A DNA stretch of 64,000 bases, from the NCBI RefSeq assembly GCF_051307045.1, contig NZ_CP150452.1, positions 248,001-312,000 of the forward strand. The letters run 5' to 3'. Source of the DNA: Dryocola sp031988645. GTDB taxonomy: Bacteria > Pseudomonadota > Gammaproteobacteria > Enterobacterales > Enterobacteriaceae. Position numbers and translations under genes: made by a program. The notes beneath the pieces are model-generated. The model saw only the letters and a list, made by a program, of their open reading frames with translations, was not told where the DNA came from and made no database searches. Below are positions 1 through 8,467 of this stretch, piece by piece; the first letter of the stretch is position 1, and the number at the start of each line of letters is the position of its first letter.

Positions 1-2
1 TG

Positions 3-1910
3 CAAAAGGCGATTGAGAACGAGAGCCCCGGGCAGGTTTATGAGCGCCTGAAGCTTTATCTGCAGGTCTACGGGCAGGGAACCTTCGATCGGCAATACAT
101 GGTTAATGGTCTTGCTCAGCTCTGGGAGACGAGCGGCAAGCTGCAGCCTTATGAAGAGCGGCGGATTTTTATCGCTCACCTGACAAACCTCTTCGCCCTG
201 CCGGACTGGCGGCGCTTTGGTCAGGCGGCCGACGACGGCTTGGTGAAATACGCGCGCTCAACGCTGCAACGCGAAGACGTGGCCGCGCGCCTGTACGGGC
301 GCATTAAAGACTCGCTGACGAAAGATATGCCGGTCGATTTGACGTTAGGCGAAATGGCGGGCGCTCAGGGCGGCGAGCTGTTTTCGTTAACGAATGAGAG
401 TGGCGAAACGGTTATTCCCGGCATATTTACCCGCGCGGGCTATTACGATCTGTTTAAAAAAAAAATGGAGCCCGGCCTGCTGCTGCTGGAGCGCGAGGAC
501 GCCTGGGTTATGGGTAGCGCTGGCGACACAAAGCAGAATGCCGCAGGGCCCCTGGTGAAGGTGAACCGCGACGGCGTGCTGGTCAATCCGCTTCAGCAGC
601 AAATACTGGCGCTCTATCTGAACGAGTACACCCGGCGCTGGCAGGCCTTTTTAAATAACATTCATCTTAAAAAGAGCCTTCTGACGCAGGACTATGGCAA
701 CACCGGCGTGGCGGCAGATATCTATATCCTGAGGAAGCTGGCCGCGTCCGATTCTCCGCTGGCGAATCTGCTGCGGCGTGCCGTCGCCGAAACCACGCTG
801 GCGGAAGAAAAGGGCCGGTCGCTGCTGGAAAACGTCAGCAATAAAGGGCAGCTCTTAAACGCGGTAGAGAAGGTGAGCCTTGCCTGGGCCGCCATGGAAA
901 AAAAGCTGCTGCTGGAGGGCGTGGACAACCACTTTGCGCCGCTGCGCGAGTTTGTGACCGGCAGCCGCGAGGCGACGCCGGATAGCAGCCCGGCGGCGGC
1001 TGGCACCGCCCTTAGCAAGCTTATGGGCGAGCTTAATGAACAGTACACCTTGTTCGTCATTTATAACGATGCGCTAAAAAGCGGCGGCTCGCTGACGCTG
1101 TCCGACTCGGCGCGCAAGCTGAGCGCCGAATCGCAAACCTGGCCCGATCCCTTACGCAATGTGATAAGTCCGCTGCTGAATGACGCCCATGGCCGGGCGA
1201 GCAGGGAAAGCATCGCCAAAAGCAATGAAGGCATCGATGAAAATCTGGGTCGCGTGTGCCGCGCAACCCTGGAAGGACGCTATCCCTTCGCTCAAAGCCA
1301 GCGGGAAGTGAAGCTGGCGGACTTTGAGCGCTTCTTTGCCGCGGGCGGCCTGGCCGACGAGTACTACAAAAAAAATCTGGCGGACAAAGTCGATACCTCC
1401 TCGCGTCCATGGCGTTACAAAGGCGATGCGCAGGACGCCGACGCCGGCTCGCTGGCGGTGTTTGAACAGGCGGCGAAAATCCGCGATGTGTTTTTCCAGG
1501 CCGAAGGCGGACGCAGATTATCCCTTACCTTTGACGTGTCGGTGCCCTATATGGAGCCGACTATCACCAAGCTGAATATGAATTTTGACGGCACGCCGGT
1601 GAATTATATTCACTGGCCGGTATCGCCCGTATCCCTGACGTGGCCCGCTTCGCGCCGCGCCTCGAGGATTTCCGTCAACGCCACGCCGCGCACCACTTCC
1701 GGTTCATCGGCCAAAACCTTTACCGGGGCCTGGTCGTTTTTTCACTGGCTGGATAATGCGGACAATATTACCGCCAGCGACGCAGATGAAACCGTGCTGG
1801 TCTATTACCTGGATAAGCGCCGGGTAGATATCGAGGTCGCCGGGGTAACTTTTGACGGCGTGCTGGCTGTGGATCTGCTGAAAGATTTCCGCTGCCCTGC
1901 CGCTTCTTAA
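3..1910 (+). CDS. tssM: Type VI secretion protein TssM (IcmF-like), 3' part
   Basis: The reading frame is open from the left edge, so only the C-terminal ~635 residues of what is normally a 1,100-1,200 residue inner-membrane protein are present. TssM forms the T6SS membrane complex with TssJ and TssL. The visible part is the periplasmic region: a long helical section followed by the conserved C-terminal beta domain, recognised by VNYIHWPVSPVSLTWP near the end and the terminal FRCPAAS, which resembles the FRCP ending usual in this family. The N-terminal membrane segments and Walker motif lie outside the window. Eleven bases separate it from the next gene on the same strand, so it is probably cotranscribed with the downstream T6SS genes. 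The internal ATG at 99 is not the true start. The family call is from recalled motifs, not a search. Confidence 0.85.
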   Translation, partial: QKAIENESPGQVYERLKLYLQVYGQGTFDRQYMVNGLAQLWETSGKLQPYEERRIFIAHLTNLFALPDWRRFGQAADDGLVKYARSTLQREDVAARLYGRIKDSLTKDMPVDLTLGEMAGAQGGELFSLTNESGETVIPGIFTRAGYYDLFKKKMEPGLLLLEREDAWVMGSAGDTKQNAAGPLVKVNRDGVLVNPLQQQILALYLNEYTRRWQAFLNNIHLKKSLLTQDYGNTGVAADIYILRKLAASDSPLANLLRRAVAETTLAEEKGRSLLENVSNKGQLLNAVEKVSLAWAAMEKKLLLEGVDNHFAPLREFVTGSREATPDSSPAAAGTALSKLMGELNEQYTLFVIYNDALKSGGSLTLSDSARKLSAESQTWPDPLRNVISPLLNDAHGRASRESIAKSNEGIDENLGRVCRATLEGRYPFAQSQREVKLADFERFFAAGGLADEYYKKNLADKVDTSSRPWRYKGDAQDADAGSLAVFEQAAKIRDVFFQAEGGRRLSLTFDVSVPYMEPTITKLNMNFDGTPVNYIHWPVSPVSLTWPASRRASRISVNATPRTTSGSSAKTFTGAWSFFHWLDNADNITASDADETVLVYYLDKRRVDIEVAGVTFDGVLAVDLLKDFRCPAAS

Positions 1911-1921
1911 AAGGCGACGCT

Positions 1922-2626
1922 ATGCGAGAGGGAACTATGCCGTTACGCCTGTATTTACTTGTCGATAATCCTCGCGCAGTTCTCTTTGGCGCAGGCAGAA
2001 AGAGGCAGCGGGAAGTGTACGCTTTAGTCACGCAAAGCATACTGAGGAACAGGGATTCCGCCCTGCCTGATGATTATTTACCGGAGAGCTATCCGTGGTG
2101 CTTTGTTATTTCCGCCGGCGCGTTAAGAAATAAATATTATGCCGGCGCTTGTATGGTGTATCGCAATAGCCAGCAGGAAAAGTCGCTAATAGTGGTGTAC
2201 AGCGAGCGGCCGTATCGTTGGCTGCAGAAAAATATGCGCACCGATTATCCGCTGACGTTCTGGATGGCGCGAATTTTAAATAACACGCAGAAAAGCGATG
2301 TTATCGAACACAACTGGAAGCCGTTGCGGCAATGGTTAAAAGCACTGAGGCGGGCTTATTCCCCGTTCTGGGAATCCTTTGCGCTTGTGCCCGCTTACCG
2401 GTTTAAAAATCATTCTCAGGTATTACTCAGGGAGGGGTCACAGGAGGATTATTACATTCGGAATAGTGATGGTGTCGAGGTTATGCCGTGGACGAACTGG
2501 CCTGACTGTATACAGCAGGAGGCCGGTATCTGGCTCTGGCGGCAAAGCCGGCACAGAAAAATATTGGATTCGCACAGAATTCCTTTACGACGCGCTGAGG
2601 CTGAACCGCCTGCCGCTTCATTCTAA
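1922..2626 (+). CDS. T6SS-associated protein, distantly TagF-like
   Basis: A 234-residue protein between tssM and vgrG. The stretch around residues 55-75 (YPWCFVISAGALRNKYYAG) resembles the core of TagF (ImpM), where a Trp-x-Phe-Val segment is followed by Gly-Leu and Ala-Gly. The usual N-terminal TagF signature, a Gly-Lys-Leu-Pro-x-x-Gly-Asp-Phe type motif, is not visible. TagF is a post-translational repressor of T6SS assembly. No signal peptide or membrane segment is evident. A second ATG at 1937 with a purine-rich stretch just upstream is an alternative start; the one at 1922 has AAAGGCG at better spacing. The gene position supports a T6SS role; the TagF assignment is only an inference and the protein may belong to an unnamed family. 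Confidence 0.5.
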   Translation: MREGTMPLRLYLLVDNPRAVLFGAGRKRQREVYALVTQSILRNRDSALPDDYLPESYPWCFVISAGALRNKYYAGACMVYRNSQQEKSLIVVYSERPYRWLQKNMRTDYPLTFWMARILNNTQKSDVIEHNWKPLRQWLKALRRAYSPFWESFALVPAYRFKNHSQVLLREGSQEDYYIRNSDGVEVMPWTNWPDCIQQEAGIWLWRQSRHRKILDSHRIPLRRAEAEPPAASF

Positions 2627-2653
2627 GATATTCACAACGCATCAGGTGATTAT

Positions 2654-4894
2654 ATGTCACGTACTATTAAATTAAGTAGCCCGGCGATGCCGCTTCTACT
2701 TGGAGAGCCGGCGTTGGTAATCTCAAAGCTGGATGGGGAAGAAAAATTCTCTTCGCTGTATTCCTACGTGATTACCGCCAAAACGCCCGCTAACTCGCAA
2801 ATTCCCTGGCAGGCGGCCTCAAATGTTGATTTGAAATCTTTAATCGGCAAAGAGATGACCGTCGAAATAGAGCTGGATGGCAACGGGCTTGGAGAGATAA
2901 CTGCAATAGGCCAGGGCCTGCGGGAAATTTCTGGCATTGTGCAGCAGGCCCGCTATATCGGACGCGATGCCAACCAGGCGCTTTATGAAATTATTATTCG
3001 CCCCTGGCTGCATCTGGCGGAGCTGACAGCCGACTTCAAAATATTCCAGCAAAAAAGCGTGGTGGATATTATTGAGGAAGTGCTGGGCGATTATAACTTT
3101 CCCTTTGAAAAGCGGCTGGCGGGAAGTTATCCCCTGCTCGATTTCCAGGTGCAGTACGGTGAAACCGATTTCAACTTCATTGAACGTTTAATGGAAGAGT
3201 GGGGAATTTATTGGTTTTTCGAACACCAGGGGAAAAATCATAAATTAATCCTGGTGGATAACGTCGGCGCGCATAAACCCTTCCACAGCGAAGCCTATCA
3301 CGTTATTCACTACGCCTCCGACCAGCCAAAGATGGATGAGGAATATATCAGCCAGTTCCATCTCCAGGAAACCATCACCTCCGGCAAATGGGTCACCAAC
3401 GATTACGACTTCACCAAATCGCGCGCCGATATCATGGCGCTGGACAGCAAGCCGCGTAAGACCAGCTTTAACCAGATGGAGATCTTCCACTGGCCGGGTG
3501 ATTACGAACAGCCGGATATCGGCGAACAGCTGGCGCGCGTGCGCATGGAAGAACGCGGCGCGCAGGGTTCCCGCTGCGAAGGTTCAGGCGAATTACGCGG
3601 CATTGCCTGCGGCTGCGCTTTCGAACTGGTGAGCTATCCCGTTGAGAAGGTGAACCGTGAATATATGGTCATACGCAGCCGCCTGCAGGTCGAAGAGGTC
3701 GATCAGCTGGCCGGGCAGGATGAATTTCTTTACCGCTGCGATTTTACCGTGCAGCCGACCACCAAAATCTACCGTCACCCTCTTTCCGTGCCTAAGCCAA
3801 AAACCAGCGGGCCGCAGACCGCTATCGTAGTGGGGCCGCCGGGCGAAGAGATTTGGACGGACGAATACGGGCGCGTAAAGGTGCGCTTCCTTTGGGATCG
3901 TTATGGCCAGAACCGTGAAACAGATTCCTGCTGGCTGCGTGTAAGCCAGGCCTGGGCCGGGAATAACTTTGGCGGGATCTACATTCCTCGTATCGGGCAT
4001 GAAGTCATTGTGGACTTTATTAATGGGGATCCGGACAGGCCGTTAATTACCGGCAGCCTGTACAACAACGTCACCATGCCTCCCTGGGATCTGCCGGTTA
4101 ACGCGACGCAAAGCGGGCTCATCAGCCGCACCGTTGGCGGAGGGCGCAGCAACTTTAACGGCATTCGCTTCGAAGATAAGCCGGGCTCCGAGCAGTACTG
4201 GGAGCAGGCCGAACGCAGCATGAGCCGCTTAACCAAGGAAAACGAAACCCAGACCATTGGCATGAATTCCGACATTAACGTCGGCCTGTCGCGCAACCTG
4301 TTTGTGGGCGCGAACTATATGTCAGACGTGGTTGGCAACAGCAGCGCCATAGTGGGCGCGGCTTTAGGGATCCAGGTGGGGGGCAGCCAGAGCGATAACG
4401 TTGCCGGCGCCAAGGGGATAAATGTCGGCGGCGCTTTTATGACCACGGTAGGCGGCTATCACTCCATCAGCGTGGGGGGCGCGAGCACCATGGTGGCGGG
4501 AGGAGCGATGACGCTGACCGCCGGCGGCGAGCTGGTGATAGCGGCCAAGAAAATCAAAATCATCGGCTCCGACCAGGTCACCATTGAGGGCGGGGTGGTA
4601 AATATTAACCCCGGCGAGTGCGGCAGCGACTGTGGCGGCGGCGGTGGCGGCGGCGGAATGATCGGCCTGCCGGGATTACCTTCGATTGTCGCCCTGGCTG
4701 GCGTAATCATTCCGCTACCGGTGTTGCCAATACCGACGGATGCTCCGACAGAAGCGCCAACGGAAGCGCCAACGGAGGTTCCGACAGAAACGCCTACGGA
4801 GGCACCAACCGAGGCGCCGACAGAGCCGCCAACCGAAACGCCTACGGAAACGCCAACCGAGACCCCAACGGGAAGTGAGACACCGGAACCATAA
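2654..4894 (+). CDS. vgrG: Type VI secretion spike protein VgrG (TssI) with Pro/Thr-rich tail
   Basis: A 746-residue VgrG, the trimeric spike at the tip of the T6SS tube. Residues ~1-390 are the gp27-like part; an OB-fold of the gp5 type begins around GEEIWTDEYGRVKVRFLWDR; a repetitive Gly/Val-rich needle follows to about residue 660. A run of glycines at ~661-668 leads into a hydrophobic Leu/Ile/Pro segment and then a tail of PTE[A/T/V/P] tetrapeptide repeats to the end. The core of enterobacterial VgrGs usually stops before such a tail, so the C-terminal ~85 residues are an extension. No enzymatic domain is recognised in the extension. The gene precedes a PAAR gene, so the two likely form one spike. 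Start chosen at the ATG preceded by AGGTGAT. Confidence 0.93.
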   Translation: MSRTIKLSSPAMPLLLGEPALVISKLDGEEKFSSLYSYVITAKTPANSQIPWQAASNVDLKSLIGKEMTVEIELDGNGLGEITAIGQGLREISGIVQQARYIGRDANQALYEIIIRPWLHLAELTADFKIFQQKSVVDIIEEVLGDYNFPFEKRLAGSYPLLDFQVQYGETDFNFIERLMEEWGIYWFFEHQGKNHKLILVDNVGAHKPFHSEAYHVIHYASDQPKMDEEYISQFHLQETITSGKWVTNDYDFTKSRADIMALDSKPRKTSFNQMEIFHWPGDYEQPDIGEQLARVRMEERGAQGSRCEGSGELRGIACGCAFELVSYPVEKVNREYMVIRSRLQVEEVDQLAGQDEFLYRCDFTVQPTTKIYRHPLSVPKPKTSGPQTAIVVGPPGEEIWTDEYGRVKVRFLWDRYGQNRETDSCWLRVSQAWAGNNFGGIYIPRIGHEVIVDFINGDPDRPLITGSLYNNVTMPPWDLPVNATQSGLISRTVGGGRSNFNGIRFEDKPGSEQYWEQAERSMSRLTKENETQTIGMNSDINVGLSRNLFVGANYMSDVVGNSSAIVGAALGIQVGGSQSDNVAGAKGINVGGAFMTTVGGYHSISVGGASTMVAGGAMTLTAGGELVIAAKKIKIIGSDQVTIEGGVVNINPGECGSDCGGGGGGGGMIGLPGLPSIVALAGVIIPLPVLPIPTDAPTEAPTEAPTEVPTETPTEAPTEAPTEPPTETPTETPTETPTGSETPEP
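4738..4890 (+). repeat. Tandem repeat encoding the PTE-rich tail of VgrG
   Basis: About a dozen degenerate 12-base units of the type CC(A/G)AC(A/C)GA(A/G)(G/A)C(G/T) encode Pro-Thr-Glu-Ala/Thr tetrapeptides. The repeat is in frame and purely coding. Such arrays vary in copy number by slippage. The dyad structure and spacers of a CRISPR array are absent. Confidence 0.8.
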
Positions 4895-4984
4895 AAGTAA
4901 ACAACCCGGCGATGACGTCAGCTCATCGCTGGAATAAGCGCCGGGCGAGCCATTTTTCTAAGCGCTACGTTAAGGAGGAAAACA

Positions 4985-5252
4985 ATGCAAAACGCAGGAC
5001 GAGTTGGAGATGTCACCACGCACGGCGGCGCCCTATGCACCGGGTCTGGTGACGTATTTATTAATGGCCTGCCCGCGGCAATGGCTGCCGCAAGCGTCGC
5101 TCCCTGCGCGCTGGGGCATGGGGCCCGCGCCTGTAGCGACAGGTTCTTGTTCGGTCTTTATCAACGGCTTTCCCGCGGCGCGGCTCGGTGATGTCACCGG
5201 CTGCGGTGCGGTGGTGGCTACCGGTTCCTGTGATGTGTATATAGGTTCCTGA
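4985..5252 (+). CDS. PAAR-domain T6SS tip protein, frameshifted as written
   Basis: The PAAR repeat protein caps the VgrG spike. The first frame reads MQNAGRVGDVTTHGG then CTGSGDVFINGLPAA, followed by SVAPCALGHG; the family sequence then continues in another frame as PAPVATGSCSVFINGFPAAR and GDVTGCGAVVATGSCDVYIG. The change of frame falls at GGGGCCC (5120-5126). Removing one base gives a continuous ~88-residue PAAR protein with HGPAPVATG at the junction. As written the upstream frame ends at 5191 after 68 residues. Strong AAGGAGG ribosome site before the ATG. The repaired stop at 5250-5252 directly abuts the next gene. I read the frameshift as a sequencing error because the same lesion recurs at GGCC sites in nine other genes of the window. 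Confidence 0.85.
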
Positions 5253-6095
5253 GTGAACATTCATTTTGAATGGCCCGCGTCCCGCCAGCCGGTGACGCTC
5301 GCCCGCGATTTGACCGCAGATAACGCCGCTGCTTTGGATGTTATTAATGGGGCCTTCGGGCCCTACGACAGCGCTCTTAAGCATGATGCCGTAGCATTTT
5401 ACTGGCATGGGGCAAGGCCGGTGATGCGGAATCTGTGCGCCAGCCACGTATGCCGCCTGCAGGGCGTCGAGCTGCAGTACGGCAGCGTGCATCCAATACG
5501 TCATGAAAACACTATCCAGGCCGGCCACTTTAAGCTGCTGCTGAACAGCAGCGGAGCGGGCGAAATCGCTGAGCAGGCGTTCTATCGCCTTATTTATCCC
5601 GAAGGCTTGTGGGAGAAAGCAAACAAGCTTCCTGAAGTTGAAGATATTCTTCCCAACGGCGGAAATTATATTAACGACCTGCGTTATTTTAATGAAGTGG
5701 TGCTGGCGCCCAATAAGAGCGACGACGTTTTAAAAACCCTGGAAGTGGAATATAAGCACTTTTTAATCTGGCAGGAGCTGGACGGCGGCTATTATCAGGG
5801 AACGGGCCTGCAGGAACATCACATTCTCAAAAAAGATCGTCGGTTCGATCTTATCCGGGAGCAAATTAAAGAAAAAACGTTATCCGAATGTATTGTCGAT
5901 CGGACTTTCCTTATGGAAAAAGTATGGGCGGAGCTGGAGAGCGCAGAGCTGCCGGACGATCTCTTCGTCGAAGAGGAAAAAAACGACATCCTCAAAGCGC
6001 TCTCGCCTGAACATATCGTTGCAAAAGGTAAATATAAAGTGCCTGAGCTGGTGTTTCAGGACTTTTATAAAGTGGGACTGGATTCTTATTATTAA
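5253..6095 (+). CDS. T6SS-associated protein, FHA/TagK-like
   Basis: A 280-residue protein starting at a GTG that touches the PAAR stop codon, which suggests translational coupling. Residues ~1-95 look like a divergent FHA fold, with an aliphatic and Gly pattern ending in HENTIQAGHFKLLL, similar to the last strands of FHA domains that read I-x-x-Gly-x-Phe-x-Leu. The rest is mostly charged helix, ending KVPELVFQDFYKVGLDSYY. In several enterobacterial T6SS clusters a TagK-type protein with an FHA-like N-terminus lies between PAAR and tagJ, which is why that name is suggested. No catalytic motif or membrane segment is seen, so an effector role is not supported. The function is unknown and the family name is tentative. 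Confidence 0.55.
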   Translation: MNIHFEWPASRQPVTLARDLTADNAAALDVINGAFGPYDSALKHDAVAFYWHGARPVMRNLCASHVCRLQGVELQYGSVHPIRHENTIQAGHFKLLLNSSGAGEIAEQAFYRLIYPEGLWEKANKLPEVEDILPNGGNYINDLRYFNEVVLAPNKSDDVLKTLEVEYKHFLIWQELDGGYYQGTGLQEHHILKKDRRFDLIREQIKEKTLSECIVDRTFLMEKVWAELESAELPDDLFVEEEKNDILKALSPEHIVAKGKYKVPELVFQDFYKVGLDSYY

Positions 6096-6112
6096 CCGAA
6101 GGAGCAGGAGTT

Positions 6113-6910
6113 ATGCAGGATTATACTTCCCTTAGCCAGGTGCTGAAAACAGCATCGCTGGATGACATCTTTGAACAGGTGCAGGAGCAGGTTAAAGCGC
6201 ACCCGCAAAGTCTGCAAGCAAGAGAAGTGCTGTTTAAATTATATTGCGTTGAAGGACTCTGGGATAAAGCGCTTCTCCAGCTGCAGACGCTGGCGATGCT
6301 AGATGACGCGTTAAAAAAGCGCACGGAGCTGTATAAAAATCTGGTGTTCAGCGAAATGCAGCGCGGCCAGGTGCTGGCAGGCGAGCGGCAGGCGGCAACG
6401 TTAGAGGGCGCAAGACCGCAGTGGATGGAAGCCTTACACCAGGCAAACGCCCTGCACTATCAGGGAGAGACCGAACGGGCGGAAAAAGCCCGCCTTAAAG
6501 CCTTCGATCTGGCGCAGGGAAGCCCGGGGCGAAGCGATACGCTGGGCGAATTTTCCTGGATTGCCGACAGCGACAGCCGTCTGGGACCCGTTTGCGAATT
6601 TATCTGCGCCGGTGGCTACCGCTGGCTGCCTTTTTCCACGCTCCAGCAGCTGAATGTTTCCAGGCCGGAAGATCTTTTGGATCTCTTATGGATACCCGCT
6701 ACCGCTAAAGCAGGCGATGAGATTTATCACGGCTATATACCGGCGCGTTATCCTGTCAGCGAGGCGGACGATCGCGACAGCAAGCTCGGCCTGAAAACGC
6801 AGTGGGCTTCATCGTCGGATACCTTTTCTCCGGCGAGCGGGCGAAAGGTGCTGATCACCGACCGCAGCGAACATTCAATTATGGAAGCGGGCGACATTGT
6901 TTTCGGATAA
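6113..6910 (+). CDS. tagJ: T6SS accessory protein TagJ (ImpE/SciE family)
   Basis: A 265-residue cytoplasmic protein of the ImpE/SciE family. TagJ binds the sheath component TssB and the N-terminus of the ClpV ATPase in systems that have it, and may modulate sheath recycling. The N-terminal half is TPR-like helical (LFKLYCVEGLWDKALLQLQ, then RPQWMEALHQANALHYQGE), followed by the conserved beta-rich half containing FEFICAGGYRWLPF-like and LLDLLWIPA segments. A good AAGGAGCAGGAG ribosome site precedes the ATG. Its 3' end overlaps the tssE start by 14 bases, as in many T6SS operons where impE and tssE are neighbours. Confidence 0.85.
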   Translation: MQDYTSLSQVLKTASLDDIFEQVQEQVKAHPQSLQAREVLFKLYCVEGLWDKALLQLQTLAMLDDALKKRTELYKNLVFSEMQRGQVLAGERQAATLEGARPQWMEALHQANALHYQGETERAEKARLKAFDLAQGSPGRSDTLGEFSWIADSDSRLGPVCEFICAGGYRWLPFSTLQQLNVSRPEDLLDLLWIPATAKAGDEIYHGYIPARYPVSEADDRDSKLGLKTQWASSSDTFSPASGRKVLITDRSEHSIMEAGDIVFG

Positions 6911-7400
6911 TTTAGCGGCAAAAAAACGGCATTATCTTCCTGCGTTACTGGAACGCTTACAGGATGATGAACCTAAAAGCCCGCACGATCGCGTTAAGCC
7001 CATTGATATAAAAGGGATGCGCAGGCTGGTGCAAAAAAATATTGCCGACCTGATCAACCACACCAATATTGAAGACGCTCTCACAGAGCACCGGCATAAG
7101 CTGATTATGGCGTCGGTGCTCAATTACGGCGTTCCGGCTCTGATTGGCACCCAGGAAAATCATCGTAACTGGAATGCCATTGAGAAAACCATTCGCGACG
7201 CTATTTTGCGTTTTGAACCGCGCATCATACCTGAATCCTTACTTGTACGTTCGTTGCAGGAAAGAGACGGCGCGATCAGGCATGCGATAGTGTTATTTGA
7301 GATTCGCGGCCTGATTTACTGGCAGCCCAGGCCCGTTGATTTATGTATGAATGGCCGTTACGACTTTGAGTCTGAAAAAGTTGACCTGACGCTGCTGTAA
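6897..7400 (+). CDS. tssE: T6SS baseplate protein TssE (gp25-like)
   Basis: A 167-residue gp25/lysozyme-like baseplate wedge protein that initiates sheath assembly. Supporting segments are the RRLVQKNIADLINHTN region, LNYGVPALIGTQ and the conserved FEPRIIPESL (Glu-Pro-Arg motif) near residue 105. The frame begins at a TTG within the tagJ coding end; there is no ATG upstream in frame within the overlap, so the TTG is the best start, though this is uncertain. This is the last T6SS gene here. TssF, TssG, the sheath and tube genes and ClpV must lie left of the window or elsewhere. A large hairpin follows. Confidence 0.88.
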   Translation: MFSDNLAAKKRHYLPALLERLQDDEPKSPHDRVKPIDIKGMRRLVQKNIADLINHTNIEDALTEHRHKLIMASVLNYGVPALIGTQENHRNWNAIEKTIRDAILRFEPRIIPESLLVRSLQERDGAIRHAIVLFEIRGLIYWQPRPVDLCMNGRYDFESEKVDLTLL

Positions 7401-7419
7401 GGCAGCGGTTGGCTGAAGC

Positions 7420-7505
7420 ATACGCCGGCGCATTATACATTTAGGATAATTGCCCGGGCATTTTTCCTGGGTAATTATCTTAAAATGCGCCGGCGTATTT
7501 TGTTT
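7420..7505. terminator. Large composite hairpin closing the T6SS operon
   Basis: The outer arms ATACGCCGGCGCATT (7420-7434) and AATGCGCCGGCGTAT (7484-7498) are a perfect 15-base inverted repeat, and an inner pair GATAATTGCCCGGG / CTGGGTAATTATC (7445-7458, 7467-7479) makes a second stem with one mismatch. A T-rich stretch follows on the plus strand. It is probably a terminator after tssE. Confidence 0.75.
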
Positions 7506-7834
7506 TAAACCTTATATTTAAGATTATTCTCCCGTCAGTTTTCATTATCTGCCGCTCCGTGTTAATTAATTGGGCGAAAACGCTGCATAAATGTGTCTTA
7601 ATGGTTTATTGTTTTAGCGTTCTCGGTTTTTTCATTGGGTTTGATCGTTATATATATTGACTATAGACTGGGGCCCGTTGAGCACAAGGAAGCGAGTTTG
7701 TAAGATCAGGGGAAATATTCATCCTTTCGCAAAACCATTAGTTGCTTCTATTCCTTTGGTCTGTTCTTACAGGCGTTTTGTTACGCCTGGAGATAATTGC
7801 TATTGAATAAAAACGCAATGCATGGATGTGATAT
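7506..7834. other. AT-rich intergenic region upstream of the LuxR-type regulator
   Basis: No convincing gene in 329 bases. The DNA is much richer in A and T than its surroundings, as is usual upstream of H-NS-silenced accessory loci. A possible promoter is the TTGATC ... TATAGA arrangement near 7640-7668, with a shorter spacer than ideal. It probably contains the control region of the autotransporter module. Confidence 0.45.
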
Positions 7835-8443
7835 ATGTTAAACATATTATTAATGGAGTCTAACTATTATCAGATATCGGGACTGAGCTTCTTAATCTTC
7901 AATCAGCTGACACGCGAAAGCCCGGCTGACTTTTGCTTTTTACTGCCGACAGAAGAAAAGAACCGCGATATTGCTAATATTATTTTTCATAGTGATATGG
8001 TCACCATTAACCTTTTCAACAAAAGGCGGATTCACAGTAATAACGATCCGGGGCGCAGGGCGAAGGAGAAACTCACAGTCCATGTCCCCTTTTTGCTCCG
8101 CAGCCAAACCCTTAATGATATCTCAATGAAAATCAGCAAGATAGTGGCGATAGCCAGCGCTGATTATCATATTCTTCTTAATAAAGAGGAGGCGTTCTGG
8201 AATTTTGGCTTAAAAAAATATGCGCAACTTTCGGATACTGAAAATGACGTGATGATCTTGATCGGTCGCGGATACAACAGCGCCGATATATCAAGAATCC
8301 TCAATCGTTCGCAAAAAACAATAAGTACGCATTATCGTAACGCCAGTCGAAAAATGGGCGTGGCAAATCGGGCGGAATTCTACCGCTATGCTTCATTTAT
8401 CGCTAAATGCCGGCGTGATGAGCGAAATACTCTTTGTTTGTAA
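7835..8443 (+). CDS. LuxR-type transcriptional regulator upstream of autotransporter
   Basis: A 202-residue protein with a C-terminal LuxR/FixJ-type helix-turn-helix at about residues 132-180 (LSDTENDVMILIGRGYNSAD, then ISRILNRSQKTISTHYRNA). The N-terminal ~125 residues do not show the receiver-domain aspartate pattern or an autoinducer-binding pattern that I can recognise, so the input signal is unknown. The layout is like RcsA, BglJ and the many single LuxR proteins that control enterobacterial fimbriae. The gene ends 24 bases before the autotransporter start on the same strand and is likely cotranscribed with it. Role as its local regulator is an inference from position. The ribosome site is weak. 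Confidence 0.8.
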   Translation: MLNILLMESNYYQISGLSFLIFNQLTRESPADFCFLLPTEEKNRDIANIIFHSDMVTINLFNKRRIHSNNDPGRRAKEKLTVHVPFLLRSQTLNDISMKISKIVAIASADYHILLNKEEAFWNFGLKKYAQLSDTENDVMILIGRGYNSADISRILNRSQKTISTHYRNASRKMGVANRAEFYRYASFIAKCRRDERNTLCL

Positions 8444-8467
8444 GCGATTACTTAAAAGGAATTAGCC

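Noticed and set aside
4738..4890. Possible CRISPR array
   Set aside because: The short, directly joined in-frame units code for the Pro-Thr-Glu tail of VgrG. There are no spacers and no cas genes.
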